Positions 36,285 through 45,273 of a stretch of 64,000 bases of DNA are shown in pieces. The position numbers were made by a program, and so were the translations under genes. The stretch's first letter is position 1. Each line of letters begins with the position of its first letter. A model generated the notes under the pieces. It worked only from the letters and a program-made list of their open reading frames with translations, ran no database searches and was not told the DNA's origin. Origin of the DNA: Zunongwangia sp. HGR-M22 (GTDB lineage Bacteria > Bacteroidota > Bacteroidia > Flavobacteriales > Flavobacteriaceae); NCBI RefSeq assembly GCF_027594425.1, contig NZ_CP115159.1, forward strand, positions 1,849,001 to 1,913,000, read 5' to 3'.

Positions 36285-37706
36285 ATGCAGGATTATGATG
36301 CTGTAATTATAGGAAGCGGCCCTAATGGTATAGCTGCTGCTATATATCTTCAGCAAAAGGGATTAAAAACACAATTAATAGAAGCCAAACCGCAACCTGG
36401 CGGAGCTACTAAAACTGGAGAATTAACCTTACCTGGCTTTCAGCACGATATAGGTGCTGCGGTATTACCCATGGCATATAGCTCGCCTTTTTTTGAACAA
36501 TTACCATTAGAAAAATACGGGTTAAAATGGATATTTCCGGACATTCCTTTTGTTCAGACGCTTGAAAACGGTGATGCCGTAGCTTGTTATAAAGAGGTTG
36601 AAAAAACGGCAAAAGGTCTTGAAGAAGATGAAGTGGTATATACTAAATTGATGGGCACTTTAGTATCAGATTGGCCAAAAATAGCAAATGATATTTTAGG
36701 CCCGTTAGGCATTCCATCGCATCCTTTAAAATTTATTAATTTTGGTAGGTATGCATTGCTACCAGCAAAAACATTGGCCAATCATTATTTTAAAAATTCA
36801 AAAAGTAAATCGTTGTTTTACGGTGCAGCCGCACATTCTACATTACCGCTTACTAATTTAGCATCAGCATCTTTCGGATTGGTATTAACAATTATGGCGC
36901 ACCAAAATGGATGGCCTTTTCCAGAGAAAGGAGTGTCATCTCTAATTAATGCTTTGCTAGCATATTATAAAGATTTGGGAGGAGAGCTGATTTTAAATAA
37001 AACTATCACCAGTTCTAAACAGCTTCCATCTTCAAAAATTCAGCTATTCGATCTTACGCCTAAACAGCTTTTAGACATTGAAGGTTTGAATTTTAGTAAA
37101 ACTTACCGAAAGCGACTATCAAATTACAAGTACGGTTCTGGTGTGTTTAAAATAGATTGGGCTTTAGATGAACCTATTCCTTTTTTGAATGAAAAATGCA
37201 GAAGGGCAGGAACGATACATGTCGGATTTAGTCCTGAGGAAATAGAAATTTCAGAACATGTGATTTCCGAAGGAAAAATAGCCGAACATCCCTATGTTTT
37301 GCTGGTACAACCAACTGTTTTTGATTCAACAAGAACTCCAGAAAACAACCATACTGCCTGGGCGTATTGTCATGTTCCTAATGGAAGTAAGAAAGATTGT
37401 ACCGAATTAATTGAACAGCAAATTGAAAAAGCAGCTCCGGGTTTTAAAAAAACGATTTTGAAACGTTCGGTTATGAATACTGAACAACTCGAATTGTTTA
37501 ATCCTAATTTGGTAGGTGGCGATATTAATGGAGGCCGGCAAGATATCACTCAGCTTTTTACAAGACCTGTAGTAAAAATTTCTCCTTACAAAACCTCGAA
37601 TGATTCCGTTTATATTTGCTCTTCTTCAACGCCACCCGGCGGAGGTGTTCATGGCATGGGTGGCGTAAATGCTGCTAAACAAGCACTAAAAGATCATTTT
37701 AAATGA
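36285..37706 (+). CDS. CrtI/phytoene-desaturase-like FAD oxidoreductase
   Basis: N-terminal Rossmann motif DAVIIGSGPNGIAAAIYLQQKG (residues 4-25), an acidic end EAKPQPGGATKTGELTLPGF, and the FAD-closing C-terminal block SSSTPPGGGVHGMGGVNAAKQAL. This is the general layout of phytoene-desaturase-related amine oxidases. 473 residues fits. The real substrate is unknown: no carotenoid gene is near. The gene is preceded by one copy of the leader repeat shared with the UvrA-like gene. Confidence 0.82.
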   Translation: MQDYDAVIIGSGPNGIAAAIYLQQKGLKTQLIEAKPQPGGATKTGELTLPGFQHDIGAAVLPMAYSSPFFEQLPLEKYGLKWIFPDIPFVQTLENGDAVACYKEVEKTAKGLEEDEVVYTKLMGTLVSDWPKIANDILGPLGIPSHPLKFINFGRYALLPAKTLANHYFKNSKSKSLFYGAAAHSTLPLTNLASASFGLVLTIMAHQNGWPFPEKGVSSLINALLAYYKDLGGELILNKTITSSKQLPSSKIQLFDLTPKQLLDIEGLNFSKTYRKRLSNYKYGSGVFKIDWALDEPIPFLNEKCRRAGTIHVGFSPEEIEISEHVISEGKIAEHPYVLLVQPTVFDSTRTPENNHTAWAYCHVPNGSKKDCTELIEQQIEKAAPGFKKTILKRSVMNTEQLELFNPNLVGGDINGGRQDITQLFTRPVVKISPYKTSNDSVYICSSSTPPGGGVHGMGGVNAAKQALKDHFK

Positions 37707-38039
37707 TTTTTTTAGCAGTACAATCTAAGCGCAAGCCCTATAAGTCGTTTATTAGAAATTCTTCTTCTGTAAAGGCGAGTCTCAAAACATTGAATTTCGA
37801 TTATCGAATAAAATCAACGTGCAAATTCAGTGATTAATAACTTTACTAATAACTTGTTTTACGAGAATAAACTAAAGATACAAGAGATTTATATAAGCCT
37901 TTAAAATCTTTATATATTTGATTTTATCGAAGTCAATTACCTCAAGGAAATTCCATGAAGGATTTATCAAAGAATAATTTCAAATTTCGAGGTAAGTCTC
38001 AAACCAATTAAACTCGATTATCGAATAAATACCCCCTAT
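37707..38039 (+). other. Intergenic region with leader repeats, no gene
   Basis: 333 bases without an ORF. It carries a partial copy of the leader repeat at 37777-37812 (GTCTCAAA...TCGATTATCGAATAAA) and a full copy at 37955-38029. Nothing else is recognisable. Confidence 0.6.
37955..38029 (+). repeat. Leader repeat, copy 2, just upstream of the UvrA-like gene
   Basis: Aligns with 36193-36267: shared blocks ATTTATCA, AATAAT, GAGGTAA, GATTATC and TAAA at the same spacing. It ends 10 bases before the UvrA-like start codon. A third, partial copy is at 37777-37812 and a weak fourth near 44028-44060. Confidence 0.55.
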
Positions 38040-41000
38040 ATGCGCATACAAAACGCCTACCAAAATAATTTAAAAAATATATCTTTAGAAATACCTGAAA
38101 ACCGATTAATCGTAATAACCGGTTTATCGGGTTCCGGAAAATCTTCATTAGCAATGGATGTTATTGGTAACGAAGGCTACCGGTATTTTTTAGAAAGTTT
38201 ACCGGCGTATAATCAACAAAACGCAGCGGCAATTCCCACCGCTGAGGTAGATCGTATAGAGGAACTTCTACCGGTGATTAAAGTGGAACAATCAAAACGA
38301 TTTCAGTCGCTTAACGCAACTTTCGGAACACTTTCAGAATTAACCCCAATTTTCAGGATTTTATTCGCTCGTTATTCCGCAGCAGAAAAAATGAGCAAAT
38401 CGCTATTTTCTTTTAATCATCCAGAAGGTGCCTGTGAATATTGTCGTGGTATAGGTGAAGCGGAGTATATCGATTTAAATAAATTAATTGGAGATGAGAC
38501 GAAAACACTGCGGGAAGGCGCTATTGTAACTACATTGCCGGGTGGTTATATTGTGTATTCGCAAATTACGGTTGAAGAACTGAATAAAGTTTGTAACGCA
38601 CATGGGTTTAGCGTTGATATCCCGTGGAAAGATTTAAGTGCCGAACAACAAGATGTTATTTTAAACGGGAGCGATCGTATTCAGGTTTATTATGGGAAAC
38701 ATAGTTTAGAATCCCGCCTGCGTTGGGAAGGTTTTAAAGCGAAACCTCGTGAAATAGGCTATTACAAAGGAATGCTTCCTATCATGAATAACATACTTCG
38801 GTTAGATCGGAATAAAAGTATTTTACGTTTTGTAAGCTCTAAAGTTTGCCCAAGTTGTCATGGCGCTAGAATAAAAGCAGCACATCTAAAATTTAAATGG
38901 AAAGGTTTAAATTTTCAAGAATGGATGGATTTGCCGCTGCAGGAACTGTATGATAGGTTGAAAGATCTAAAATTAAACGGAGGAGAAAAAGTATTAGTCG
39001 AAAAATTAGGTACGCAACTGCAGGATTTAATTCGATTAGGAATGGATCATTACCAGTTAAGCACACCGAGTACGGAAATTTCTTCGGGAGATGGCCAGCG
39101 GATTAAACTGATAAAACAGGTAAACAGTAGTTTGCAAGGCATTTTGTATGTTTTTGATGAACCTTCTATCGGTTTGTCACCAGTCTATCAAAAGCATTTG
39201 TATCATATTTTGCGCCGATTAATTAGTCGTGCGAATACGGTGATGGTGGTGGAACATGATTTGAATTTGATAAAAAAATCGGACTGGATTGTGGAATTAG
39301 GGCCAAAAGCCGGAATTGAAGGAGGAGAAATTATCTTCAATGGTTCTACCGAACAATTTTTTCAATCTATCCCTACAGCAAGCCCTACTTTAGGAGTTTT
39401 GAAAAACCAATCAACTGAAGCAAAATCTAGCCAGGAAGTTATTGATGAAGCTCAATTTCAACCTAAAAAAAACGGATTATCTGTAATTAGTAGAAAAACG
39501 AAAACAATTGTACAGCATTTACAAACGTATTGCGATAATGAAGCTTTAAAGCTACAAACGGTATCTGATCAACCTATCGGGAAAACACCACGAAGTAACC
39601 CGGCTACGTATACTGGAATTGCAGATAAAATACGCGATATATTAGCGAAAACTACAGAAGCAAAATCGTTACAACTCACTAAAAGTTCTTTTTCATTCAA
39701 CAATAAAGCAGGACGTTGTGAGCGTTGCGAAGGCGCGGGTGTTATTACCTTATCGATGAGTGTAATGGGAGCGATCAATCAAACTTGCCCAACTTGTAAT
39801 GGTAAACGGTTTAAACCTGAAGTTCTGAAAGTAACCTGGCATCAAAAAAACATTGCTGAAATTTATAATTTGAGTATTTCAGAAGGCTACAGTTTTTTTA
39901 AAGAAGAAAAAAAATTAGCTGAGGTATTATCGTTAATGATAAGTTTAGGATTAGGTTATATTAAATTGGGGCAACCCTCTAATACGCTATCGGGGGGTGA
40001 AGCCCAACGAATTAAATTGACCAAGCATTTTTCAAAAACCGCTAAAAATACCATGTTGCTGCTAGAAGAGCCCAGCATTGGTTTGCATCAGTTAAACGTA
40101 CAGCAATTGTTAGATGCTTTACATCAATTAAAGAAACAAACAGCCGGAATTGTATGTTTCGAGAATCATGAATTATTTCAGTTAACTAGTGATGTTTGGG
40201 TTGCTAATTCCGAAGAAATTCAAGAGAAAGAAGCAGTGATTCCAGAAAAAGAAGAAACAACAACTATTGCTATCCAAGGAGCCAGAACCCATGCGTTAAA
40301 AGATATTAGCATTAATCTACCAAAAGAAAAATTAAGCGTAGTAACCGGGATTTCGGGTTCTGGAAAATCTTCTTTAGTGATTGATACCTTACATGGCTAT
40401 GGCTTACAGGAGATGAGCAAACAATTTTCGAGCTATCAGCAAAATCGAGTAGGGGTTAATTATCAATTTGAAGTTTCTCATATTAACGGATTAACGCCAA
40501 GTATTTGTATTACGCGTAAAGAAAAGAATTTTTCAGACCGATCAGACATTGCCAAGCAAACCGATATTGATAAAAGTTTGCGTTTCGCATTTTCTCGTAA
40601 AGCACAATACCAAGGTAAAGAATGGTCGGCGAGTCATTTTTCTAATAATCATGAATTAGGAAAATGCCCTGTTTGCGACGGAATTGGGGAAGAACTTCTT
40701 CCAGATCTATCTAAAATTGTGAGAGATGACAATTTAAGTATCACCGAAGGAGTATTTGAGCATAACAAAGCTTTGTACTATTACGGTCAAGCAGGAGGGC
40801 AGTATATGGCAATTGTTGATGAAATTGGAAAAGAGTACGGATTCAATTTACAAACTCCTTTTAAAGATTTAAATGCAGCCCAAAAAGCCATCATTTTTAA
40901 AGGAATACCTGATAAAGAATGGGAAGCCCAATGGCATTTTAAAACAAAATCTCGCGAAGGTACACAGCAGGTAAAAATGCTTTGGAAAGGGCTGTTTACG

Positions 41001-42536
41001 TATTTAATGGATGAATATTTTCTGACTCGAAAAAATAAAAACATTCATCATTTACGCGCTTTATTGTCGACCGCCACTTGTAGCCATTGTGAAGGTAGTG
41101 GTTTAAAACCTGAGCGTTTAGAAATCAAGTTAGATCAAAAATCCATCTTTGAAATAAAGAAGATGGATTTTAATGAATTTGAAAAATGGATTAAAACTGC
41201 TCAGCCGAATGATGAAATTGATAGGCAATTGATCGAGAAACTTCAAGAACATCTTATCCATACCTTAGAGCGAGCAAGACAGCTGCATATCGATCATTTA
41301 CAGCTTAATCGAAAATCGAAAACGCTTAGTGGCGGAGAGCAACAACGAATTGCGCTAATCAAACAACTTAATAGTCCGCTAAAAGGAATTACGTATTTAT
41401 TAGATGAACCTTCTGCCGGATTATCAGAACAAAACATTCCGGATTTAATTAATCTGCTTAATGGTTTAGTCGCAAAAGGGAATACGGTTATCGTAATCGA
41501 ACATCATAAAGATTTAGTTTTAGCCGCCGATCATTTAGTGAAAATTGGCCCGGGTGCGGGTATACATGGAGGCGATATAACTTTTGAAGGTAGCCCAAAA
41601 TCCTTTTTAGAAACTGCTGAATGTCATCCGTATTTAAAAGCATCAAAAAAAAGTTTACAATTTCGTTCTTCTAAATCAAGAATTTCAATTCAGCAATTAA
41701 AAAAGCATACGCTGGAAAAAGATTCGTTAAATATTCCAGTTGGCGGAATTACTGCTATAACAGGAAAATCCGGAATTGGAAAAACCACATTAGTACAGGA
41801 TATTTTAATTCCGAGTATTGTGCAAAGTACACCGGTAAATTGCAAAACAATTGATTCTGCAAAATCTTATAAGAGTGCGCAATATTTTGAGCCTAAAAAG
41901 CTACACGCTCATAATGCAACATTAATCGTTTCCTACCTGGATATTTTAAAAGTAATCAGTACGCTTTTTGCTAAAGAAAGCGGATTGAAACCGAAAGATT
42001 TTTCGTATAAAACAAATACGAGTCAGTGCCCTAATTGTAAAGGAACAGGATATGTAGAAACCAGTTTAGATGTGGCTGCTAATTACATTGAAACCTGCGA
42101 TGTTTGCGACGGAAAGCGTTACCAAGATCATATCTTAAAACATACCTTATATTTGAAAACTATAGCTGAGGTTTTAGCAATGACTATTGCTGAAGCCAAA
42201 AACTGGTTAGAAACTGCAAATGCTTCAGAAAAAACACTGTATGTATTAGAAGAATTAACAGCAATTGGCTTAGCCCATTTACGATTAGAACAACCTGTTA
42301 AATCCTTATCATCTGGAGAAAAACAGCGATTATTATTGTTCAATTGGTTTCAAAACAAAACCGAAAATGAATTGCTGATTTTAGATGAACCCAGCATCGG
42401 TTTGCATTATGCCGATATTGATTTGCTATTTGCCATGCTTTCCAAACTCAGCCAAAAAAATGATTTATTGGTGATTGATCATAACCAATATTTGTTACAG
42501 AAAATTGGAGTGGGGGTGGAGTTGAAAAATGAATGA
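38040..42536 (+). CDS. Giant UvrA-like protein with four ABC ATPase heads
   Basis: 1498 residues where UvrA has about 940. Head 1: Walker A GLSGSGKSS (28-36), zinc-type CEYC and CPSC, signature SSGDGQR near 348, Walker B VFDEPS. Head 2: C-half type, with QPIGKTPRSNPATYTG near 511, CERC/CPTC and signature LSGGEAQR near 649. Its Walker B reads LLLEEPS and it has no Walker A. Head 3: Walker A TGISGSGKSS near 769, CPVC, CSHC, LSGGEQQR near 1097. Head 4: Walker A TGKSGIGKTT near 1240, CPNC/CDVC, LSSGEKQR near 1422. So it is two tandem UvrA units, each short of the UvrB-binding and insertion regions. Repair, export or antibiotic tolerance are possible; not a proven excinuclease subunit. Confidence 0.8.
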   Translation: MRIQNAYQNNLKNISLEIPENRLIVITGLSGSGKSSLAMDVIGNEGYRYFLESLPAYNQQNAAAIPTAEVDRIEELLPVIKVEQSKRFQSLNATFGTLSELTPIFRILFARYSAAEKMSKSLFSFNHPEGACEYCRGIGEAEYIDLNKLIGDETKTLREGAIVTTLPGGYIVYSQITVEELNKVCNAHGFSVDIPWKDLSAEQQDVILNGSDRIQVYYGKHSLESRLRWEGFKAKPREIGYYKGMLPIMNNILRLDRNKSILRFVSSKVCPSCHGARIKAAHLKFKWKGLNFQEWMDLPLQELYDRLKDLKLNGGEKVLVEKLGTQLQDLIRLGMDHYQLSTPSTEISSGDGQRIKLIKQVNSSLQGILYVFDEPSIGLSPVYQKHLYHILRRLISRANTVMVVEHDLNLIKKSDWIVELGPKAGIEGGEIIFNGSTEQFFQSIPTASPTLGVLKNQSTEAKSSQEVIDEAQFQPKKNGLSVISRKTKTIVQHLQTYCDNEALKLQTVSDQPIGKTPRSNPATYTGIADKIRDILAKTTEAKSLQLTKSSFSFNNKAGRCERCEGAGVITLSMSVMGAINQTCPTCNGKRFKPEVLKVTWHQKNIAEIYNLSISEGYSFFKEEKKLAEVLSLMISLGLGYIKLGQPSNTLSGGEAQRIKLTKHFSKTAKNTMLLLEEPSIGLHQLNVQQLLDALHQLKKQTAGIVCFENHELFQLTSDVWVANSEEIQEKEAVIPEKEETTTIAIQGARTHALKDISINLPKEKLSVVTGISGSGKSSLVIDTLHGYGLQEMSKQFSSYQQNRVGVNYQFEVSHINGLTPSICITRKEKNFSDRSDIAKQTDIDKSLRFAFSRKAQYQGKEWSASHFSNNHELGKCPVCDGIGEELLPDLSKIVRDDNLSITEGVFEHNKALYYYGQAGGQYMAIVDEIGKEYGFNLQTPFKDLNAAQKAIIFKGIPDKEWEAQWHFKTKSREGTQQVKMLWKGLFTYLMDEYFLTRKNKNIHHLRALLSTATCSHCEGSGLKPERLEIKLDQKSIFEIKKMDFNEFEKWIKTAQPNDEIDRQLIEKLQEHLIHTLERARQLHIDHLQLNRKSKTLSGGEQQRIALIKQLNSPLKGITYLLDEPSAGLSEQNIPDLINLLNGLVAKGNTVIVIEHHKDLVLAADHLVKIGPGAGIHGGDITFEGSPKSFLETAECHPYLKASKKSLQFRSSKSRISIQQLKKHTLEKDSLNIPVGGITAITGKSGIGKTTLVQDILIPSIVQSTPVNCKTIDSAKSYKSAQYFEPKKLHAHNATLIVSYLDILKVISTLFAKESGLKPKDFSYKTNTSQCPNCKGTGYVETSLDVAANYIETCDVCDGKRYQDHILKHTLYLKTIAEVLAMTIAEAKNWLETANASEKTLYVLEELTAIGLAHLRLEQPVKSLSSGEKQRLLLFNWFQNKTENELLILDEPSIGLHYADIDLLFAMLSKLSQKNDLLVIDHNQYLLQKIGVGVELKNE

Positions 42537-42754
42537 TGACTTCAGAATTCTTTTGAAGTTAGTTTATTCTTCAACTGATAAATAGTGAATAGCAAAAGTA
42601 AATATTACCTTTTCTATAAATTACGCAATTACACTTAATTTAAATTAAACACGAAAGTTCAATAATAGTTCGATTTTATAAATTCATACGAACTGAAAAT
42701 GATCCTTTTCTAAAAAGTTCACGATTTTTTTATATTTTGGAAATTTCATAGAGT

Positions 42755-42782
42755 TTGTAGAAATAAGCTTATAATATTTTTG
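42755..42782 (+). promoter_or_regulatory. Promoter of the GAF-PAS gene, leaderless
   Basis: TTG (42755-42757), 17-base spacer, TATTTTTG (42775-42782): an exact Bacteroidota promoter. The ATG follows 2 bases later, so the message should start at or beside the start codon. Confidence 0.6.
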
Positions 42783-42784
42783 CT

Positions 42785-43894
42785 ATGGATGAATTTGCTC
42801 GCCTTAAAGATTTGGAAAGTTATGACATTTTGGGGACAGATCCCGAAAAACAATTTGACGAAATTACCCATTTGGCTTCCGTAATTTGTAACACTCCCAT
42901 TTCTCTTATTAGTCTTGTAGATAAAGATCGCCAGTGGTTTAAATCTGTTTACGGCATCGATCTTAAGGAAACTCCGAAAGAGGATGGCTTTTGCCATTAT
43001 TTGCTAGATGGAATATCTCCGCTATTTGAAGTTGAAAATGCAGTTGAAGATTCACGCTTTAAAAACAGTCCATTAGTAGAAAATTTTCCGCATATCGGTT
43101 TTTATGCAGGAGCTCCTATAAAAAGTTCTTCAGGACATGTTCTTGGTGCTTTATGCGTTATAGATCAAAAGCCAAATAAATTAAATAATAACCAGAAGAA
43201 AGCATTGGAGATTTTAGCGAAGAAGACAACTGACTATTTAAATATAAGAAAAGCTCTAATTAATCAAAGAAGATCTATTGAATTTAGCGCTATTAGGTTA
43301 AAGGAAATACTAGATAATACGCCTGGTGTAATATTTCAATTTACAATTAATAAGGATTTTGAGATCAACTTTGATTTTATTAGTAAGGGAATTAGAGAGG
43401 TACATACCGATCTTAGTTTAGAACAAATGAAAAAAGAACCTAAGATCTTTTTAAATTATATTCATCCGGAAGATGTTGTGGAATTTAGAAAAAGTATGAG
43501 AAAATCTGCATCTAATTTAAGTTCTTATAAATTTAATTTTCGTGTGGTTTCTAATTCGGAAAAAATAAAATGGTATAAGCTGCGTGCCACACCAAAAAAA
43601 ATCGAAGGAGGAAAGATGGCTTGGTTTGGTACGTTGACAAATATTTCAGGGATTATGGAGTATGAAACTATTCTAGAACAGATAACTTATGATATTTCTC
43701 ACGTGATTAGAAAACCGCTAACAACTTTACTTGGTTTGAATGAGCATTTAAAAAATAATTCTAAATTAACCGAGGATGATCTGAGAGAATATGCTGATAT
43801 GTTTAACATAGTTATTGATGAACTTGATATTTTTACTAGAAAAATAGATCAATTTTATCAATTAAAAGTGGTAGATCATCAAAACCGCATTTGA
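42785..43894 (+). CDS. GAF-PAS sensor protein with a kinase-less DHp-like helix
   Basis: Residues 20-155 are a GAF domain (YDILGTDPEKQFDEITHLASVIC to GALCVIDQKPNKL), 175-295 a PAS fold of the PAS_3 type, and 300-360 a helical segment YDISHVIRKPLTTLLGLNEHL resembling the H-box of histidine kinases. No ATPase (HATPase_c) domain follows and the protein ends 60 residues later. It may therefore accept phosphate or dimerise with a kinase, or only sense. 369 residues. It is preceded by a leaderless-type promoter and followed by a decayed copy of its own GAF domain. Confidence 0.78.
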   Translation: MDEFARLKDLESYDILGTDPEKQFDEITHLASVICNTPISLISLVDKDRQWFKSVYGIDLKETPKEDGFCHYLLDGISPLFEVENAVEDSRFKNSPLVENFPHIGFYAGAPIKSSSGHVLGALCVIDQKPNKLNNNQKKALEILAKKTTDYLNIRKALINQRRSIEFSAIRLKEILDNTPGVIFQFTINKDFEINFDFISKGIREVHTDLSLEQMKKEPKIFLNYIHPEDVVEFRKSMRKSASNLSSYKFNFRVVSNSEKIKWYKLRATPKKIEGGKMAWFGTLTNISGIMEYETILEQITYDISHVIRKPLTTLLGLNEHLKNNSKLTEDDLREYADMFNIVIDELDIFTRKIDQFYQLKVVDHQNRI

Positions 43895-44064
43895 AATTAA
43901 ATGATACTCCAAGAATTAAACATGTATTTTACTTGAGATTTTAAAGATAGATTCCTTAGTCCCATTTAATGATCGGTTTAATATATGCGTTTAGAGGTTT
44001 TTTAAAAGGTCATGATTTAAGTCTGGGTAGGTCTCAAATTCTTAGAAATTAAATTAAAAATCTG

Positions 44065-44340
44065 CCAAGAGGATTTTGACTAGTGCACAAAATTTTTCGC
44101 GAAAACTTTCTGTTTATAGGTCTTCCAAGAATGTTGGTGTTAAGAAAGACATTATTCGTAGGCTATCCTAATATAGTTTATTACGAAGGAGCTCCAATAA
44201 AAAGTTCTTCCGACAATATTCTCGGCGCTCTTTACGATATTGATCAAAAAGTCAACAGTCTAAAAAGAATTAAAAAGAGTCTTTAAAAATTTCAGGATAA
44301 AAAGCTACGAAATATTTTAATACAAGAAAAATCTTTAATC
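44065..44340 (+). pseudogene. Decayed duplicate of the GAF domain gene
   Basis: Frame fragments match the GAF gene at 42785: AAAGAGGAT-type start (KED), then FVGYPNIVYYEGAPIKSSSDNILGALYDIDQK against NFPHIGFYAGAPIKSSSGHVLGALCVIDQK. After a TAA where the parent has a Glu codon comes DKKLRNILIQEKSLI against KKTTDYLNIRKALI. Several stops and a frameshift are present. A 67-codon ORF (44083-44286) inside it is the remnant, not a gene. Confidence 0.65.
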
Positions 44341-44370
44341 CTTAAAATAATAAACATGAAATTCGAATAG

Positions 44371-44404
44371 AAAAGCCGCTTAGATTATATCATAGCGGCT
44401 TTTC
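44371..44404. terminator. Bidirectional terminator
   Basis: AAAAGCCGCT (44371-44380) pairs with AGCGGCTTTT (44394-44403) over a 13-base loop. It separates the plus-strand GAF region from the minus-strand lipoprotein. Confidence 0.8.
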
Positions 44405-44447
44405 AATACTTATAAATTCGTTTTAATAAGTTCTTATTTTAGAATGG

Positions 44448-45059
44448 TCAATAATTGACAGGCCTATAATCAGGATCAATTATTTTTGAAAATACTGCGA
44501 TAAGACTAACATTCTTCCATACTTCTTTCTCTTCATCATAAAATTTTTGATCCATCTTCATTTCAAGAGTGTTCGAATCCAAAAATTTAAATGAGGTGTA
44601 CCTGGGAAATGCTGCCGCATACTCAGGTCTATCTATGTCATTTGGAGCTTTCTGGACCTCAAAAGATACTACCTGATCATCCTTAATTTTCAGATATTTT
44701 GAGGTACCTTCAGAACCAAATCTCATGAATAAATATGGTAAATTAGGTCTGAATGTATCAAAAGGCATCCCATTAGTTAATACCCATAATACATCAGCTC
44801 CTTGACTAGATGAGCGAATTGATATATGATGCTCCCCCATCATATTCATGTCGTTCTCGAACCAGGCTTTATCTAGTTCTTTAAGAAAATCAAATTCAGC
44901 ATTACCATCTTGATTGATATCCATTGCTACATCTGAAGTGAACGAGGTCACTTTGTAATACCCCAGATAAGAGGATACCCTTGATTCTACCTCTTCCTTT
45001 TCACAAGCAACAATGCCGACCATGAAAAATACCACAATTCCTTTTAATACGCTTCGCAT
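44448..45059 (-). CDS. Lipoprotein of unknown function
   Basis: Lipobox VGIVAC gives Cys19. It is followed by EKEE, close to the Lys-acid-acid export signal described for surface lipoproteins of Bacteroidota. The remaining 185 residues look like a single all-beta domain (YLGYYKVTSFTSDVAMD, SLIAVFSKI) with lipocalin-like alternation. No named family recognised. It is preceded by a remnant coding fragment and an IS element, and shares a terminator with the GAF pseudogene. Confidence 0.6.
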   Translation of the reverse strand: MRSVLKGIVVFFMVGIVACEKEEVESRVSSYLGYYKVTSFTSDVAMDINQDGNAEFDFLKELDKAWFENDMNMMGEHHISIRSSSQGADVLWVLTNGMPFDTFRPNLPYLFMRFGSEGTSKYLKIKDDQVVSFEVQKAPNDIDRPEYAAAFPRYTSFKFLDSNTLEMKMDQKFYDEEKEVWKNVSLIAVFSKIIDPDYRPVNY

Positions 45060-45068
45060 AACTAGTTT

Positions 45069-45250
45069 TTAGAATTCTACCTGAACAGGTCTTAGTTCAA
45101 AAGCAACCCCAGCTGTTTCAATTAATCTAGGATAAAATTTATTACTACAATTATCAAAATTAAGCAATCTATCTTCAAATTAAACCACTTTTTCTCCCAG
45201 ATAATCTCTGTCCAATTTATATTTGACCTCTTTTGTGGACTTGCAATAAA
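45069..45250 (-). pseudogene. Possible 3' remnant of a gene cut by the IS element
   Basis: Between the IS end and the lipoprotein, one minus-strand frame reads KYKLDRDYLGEKVV, a TAA (45182-45180), then FEDRLLNFDNCSNKFYPRL and IETAGVAFELRPVQVEF before a TAA at 45071-45069. The composition looks coding, but there is no start and no match I can name. It may be the tail of a gene whose front was lost when the IS arrived. Confidence 0.3.
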
Positions 45251-45273
45251 AAACAGGACTTTAAGTTGAGTGA

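Noticed and set aside
44568-44580. GTTCGAATCC, a tRNA T-loop-like sequence
   Set aside because: It lies inside the lipoprotein coding sequence and no cloverleaf can be formed.
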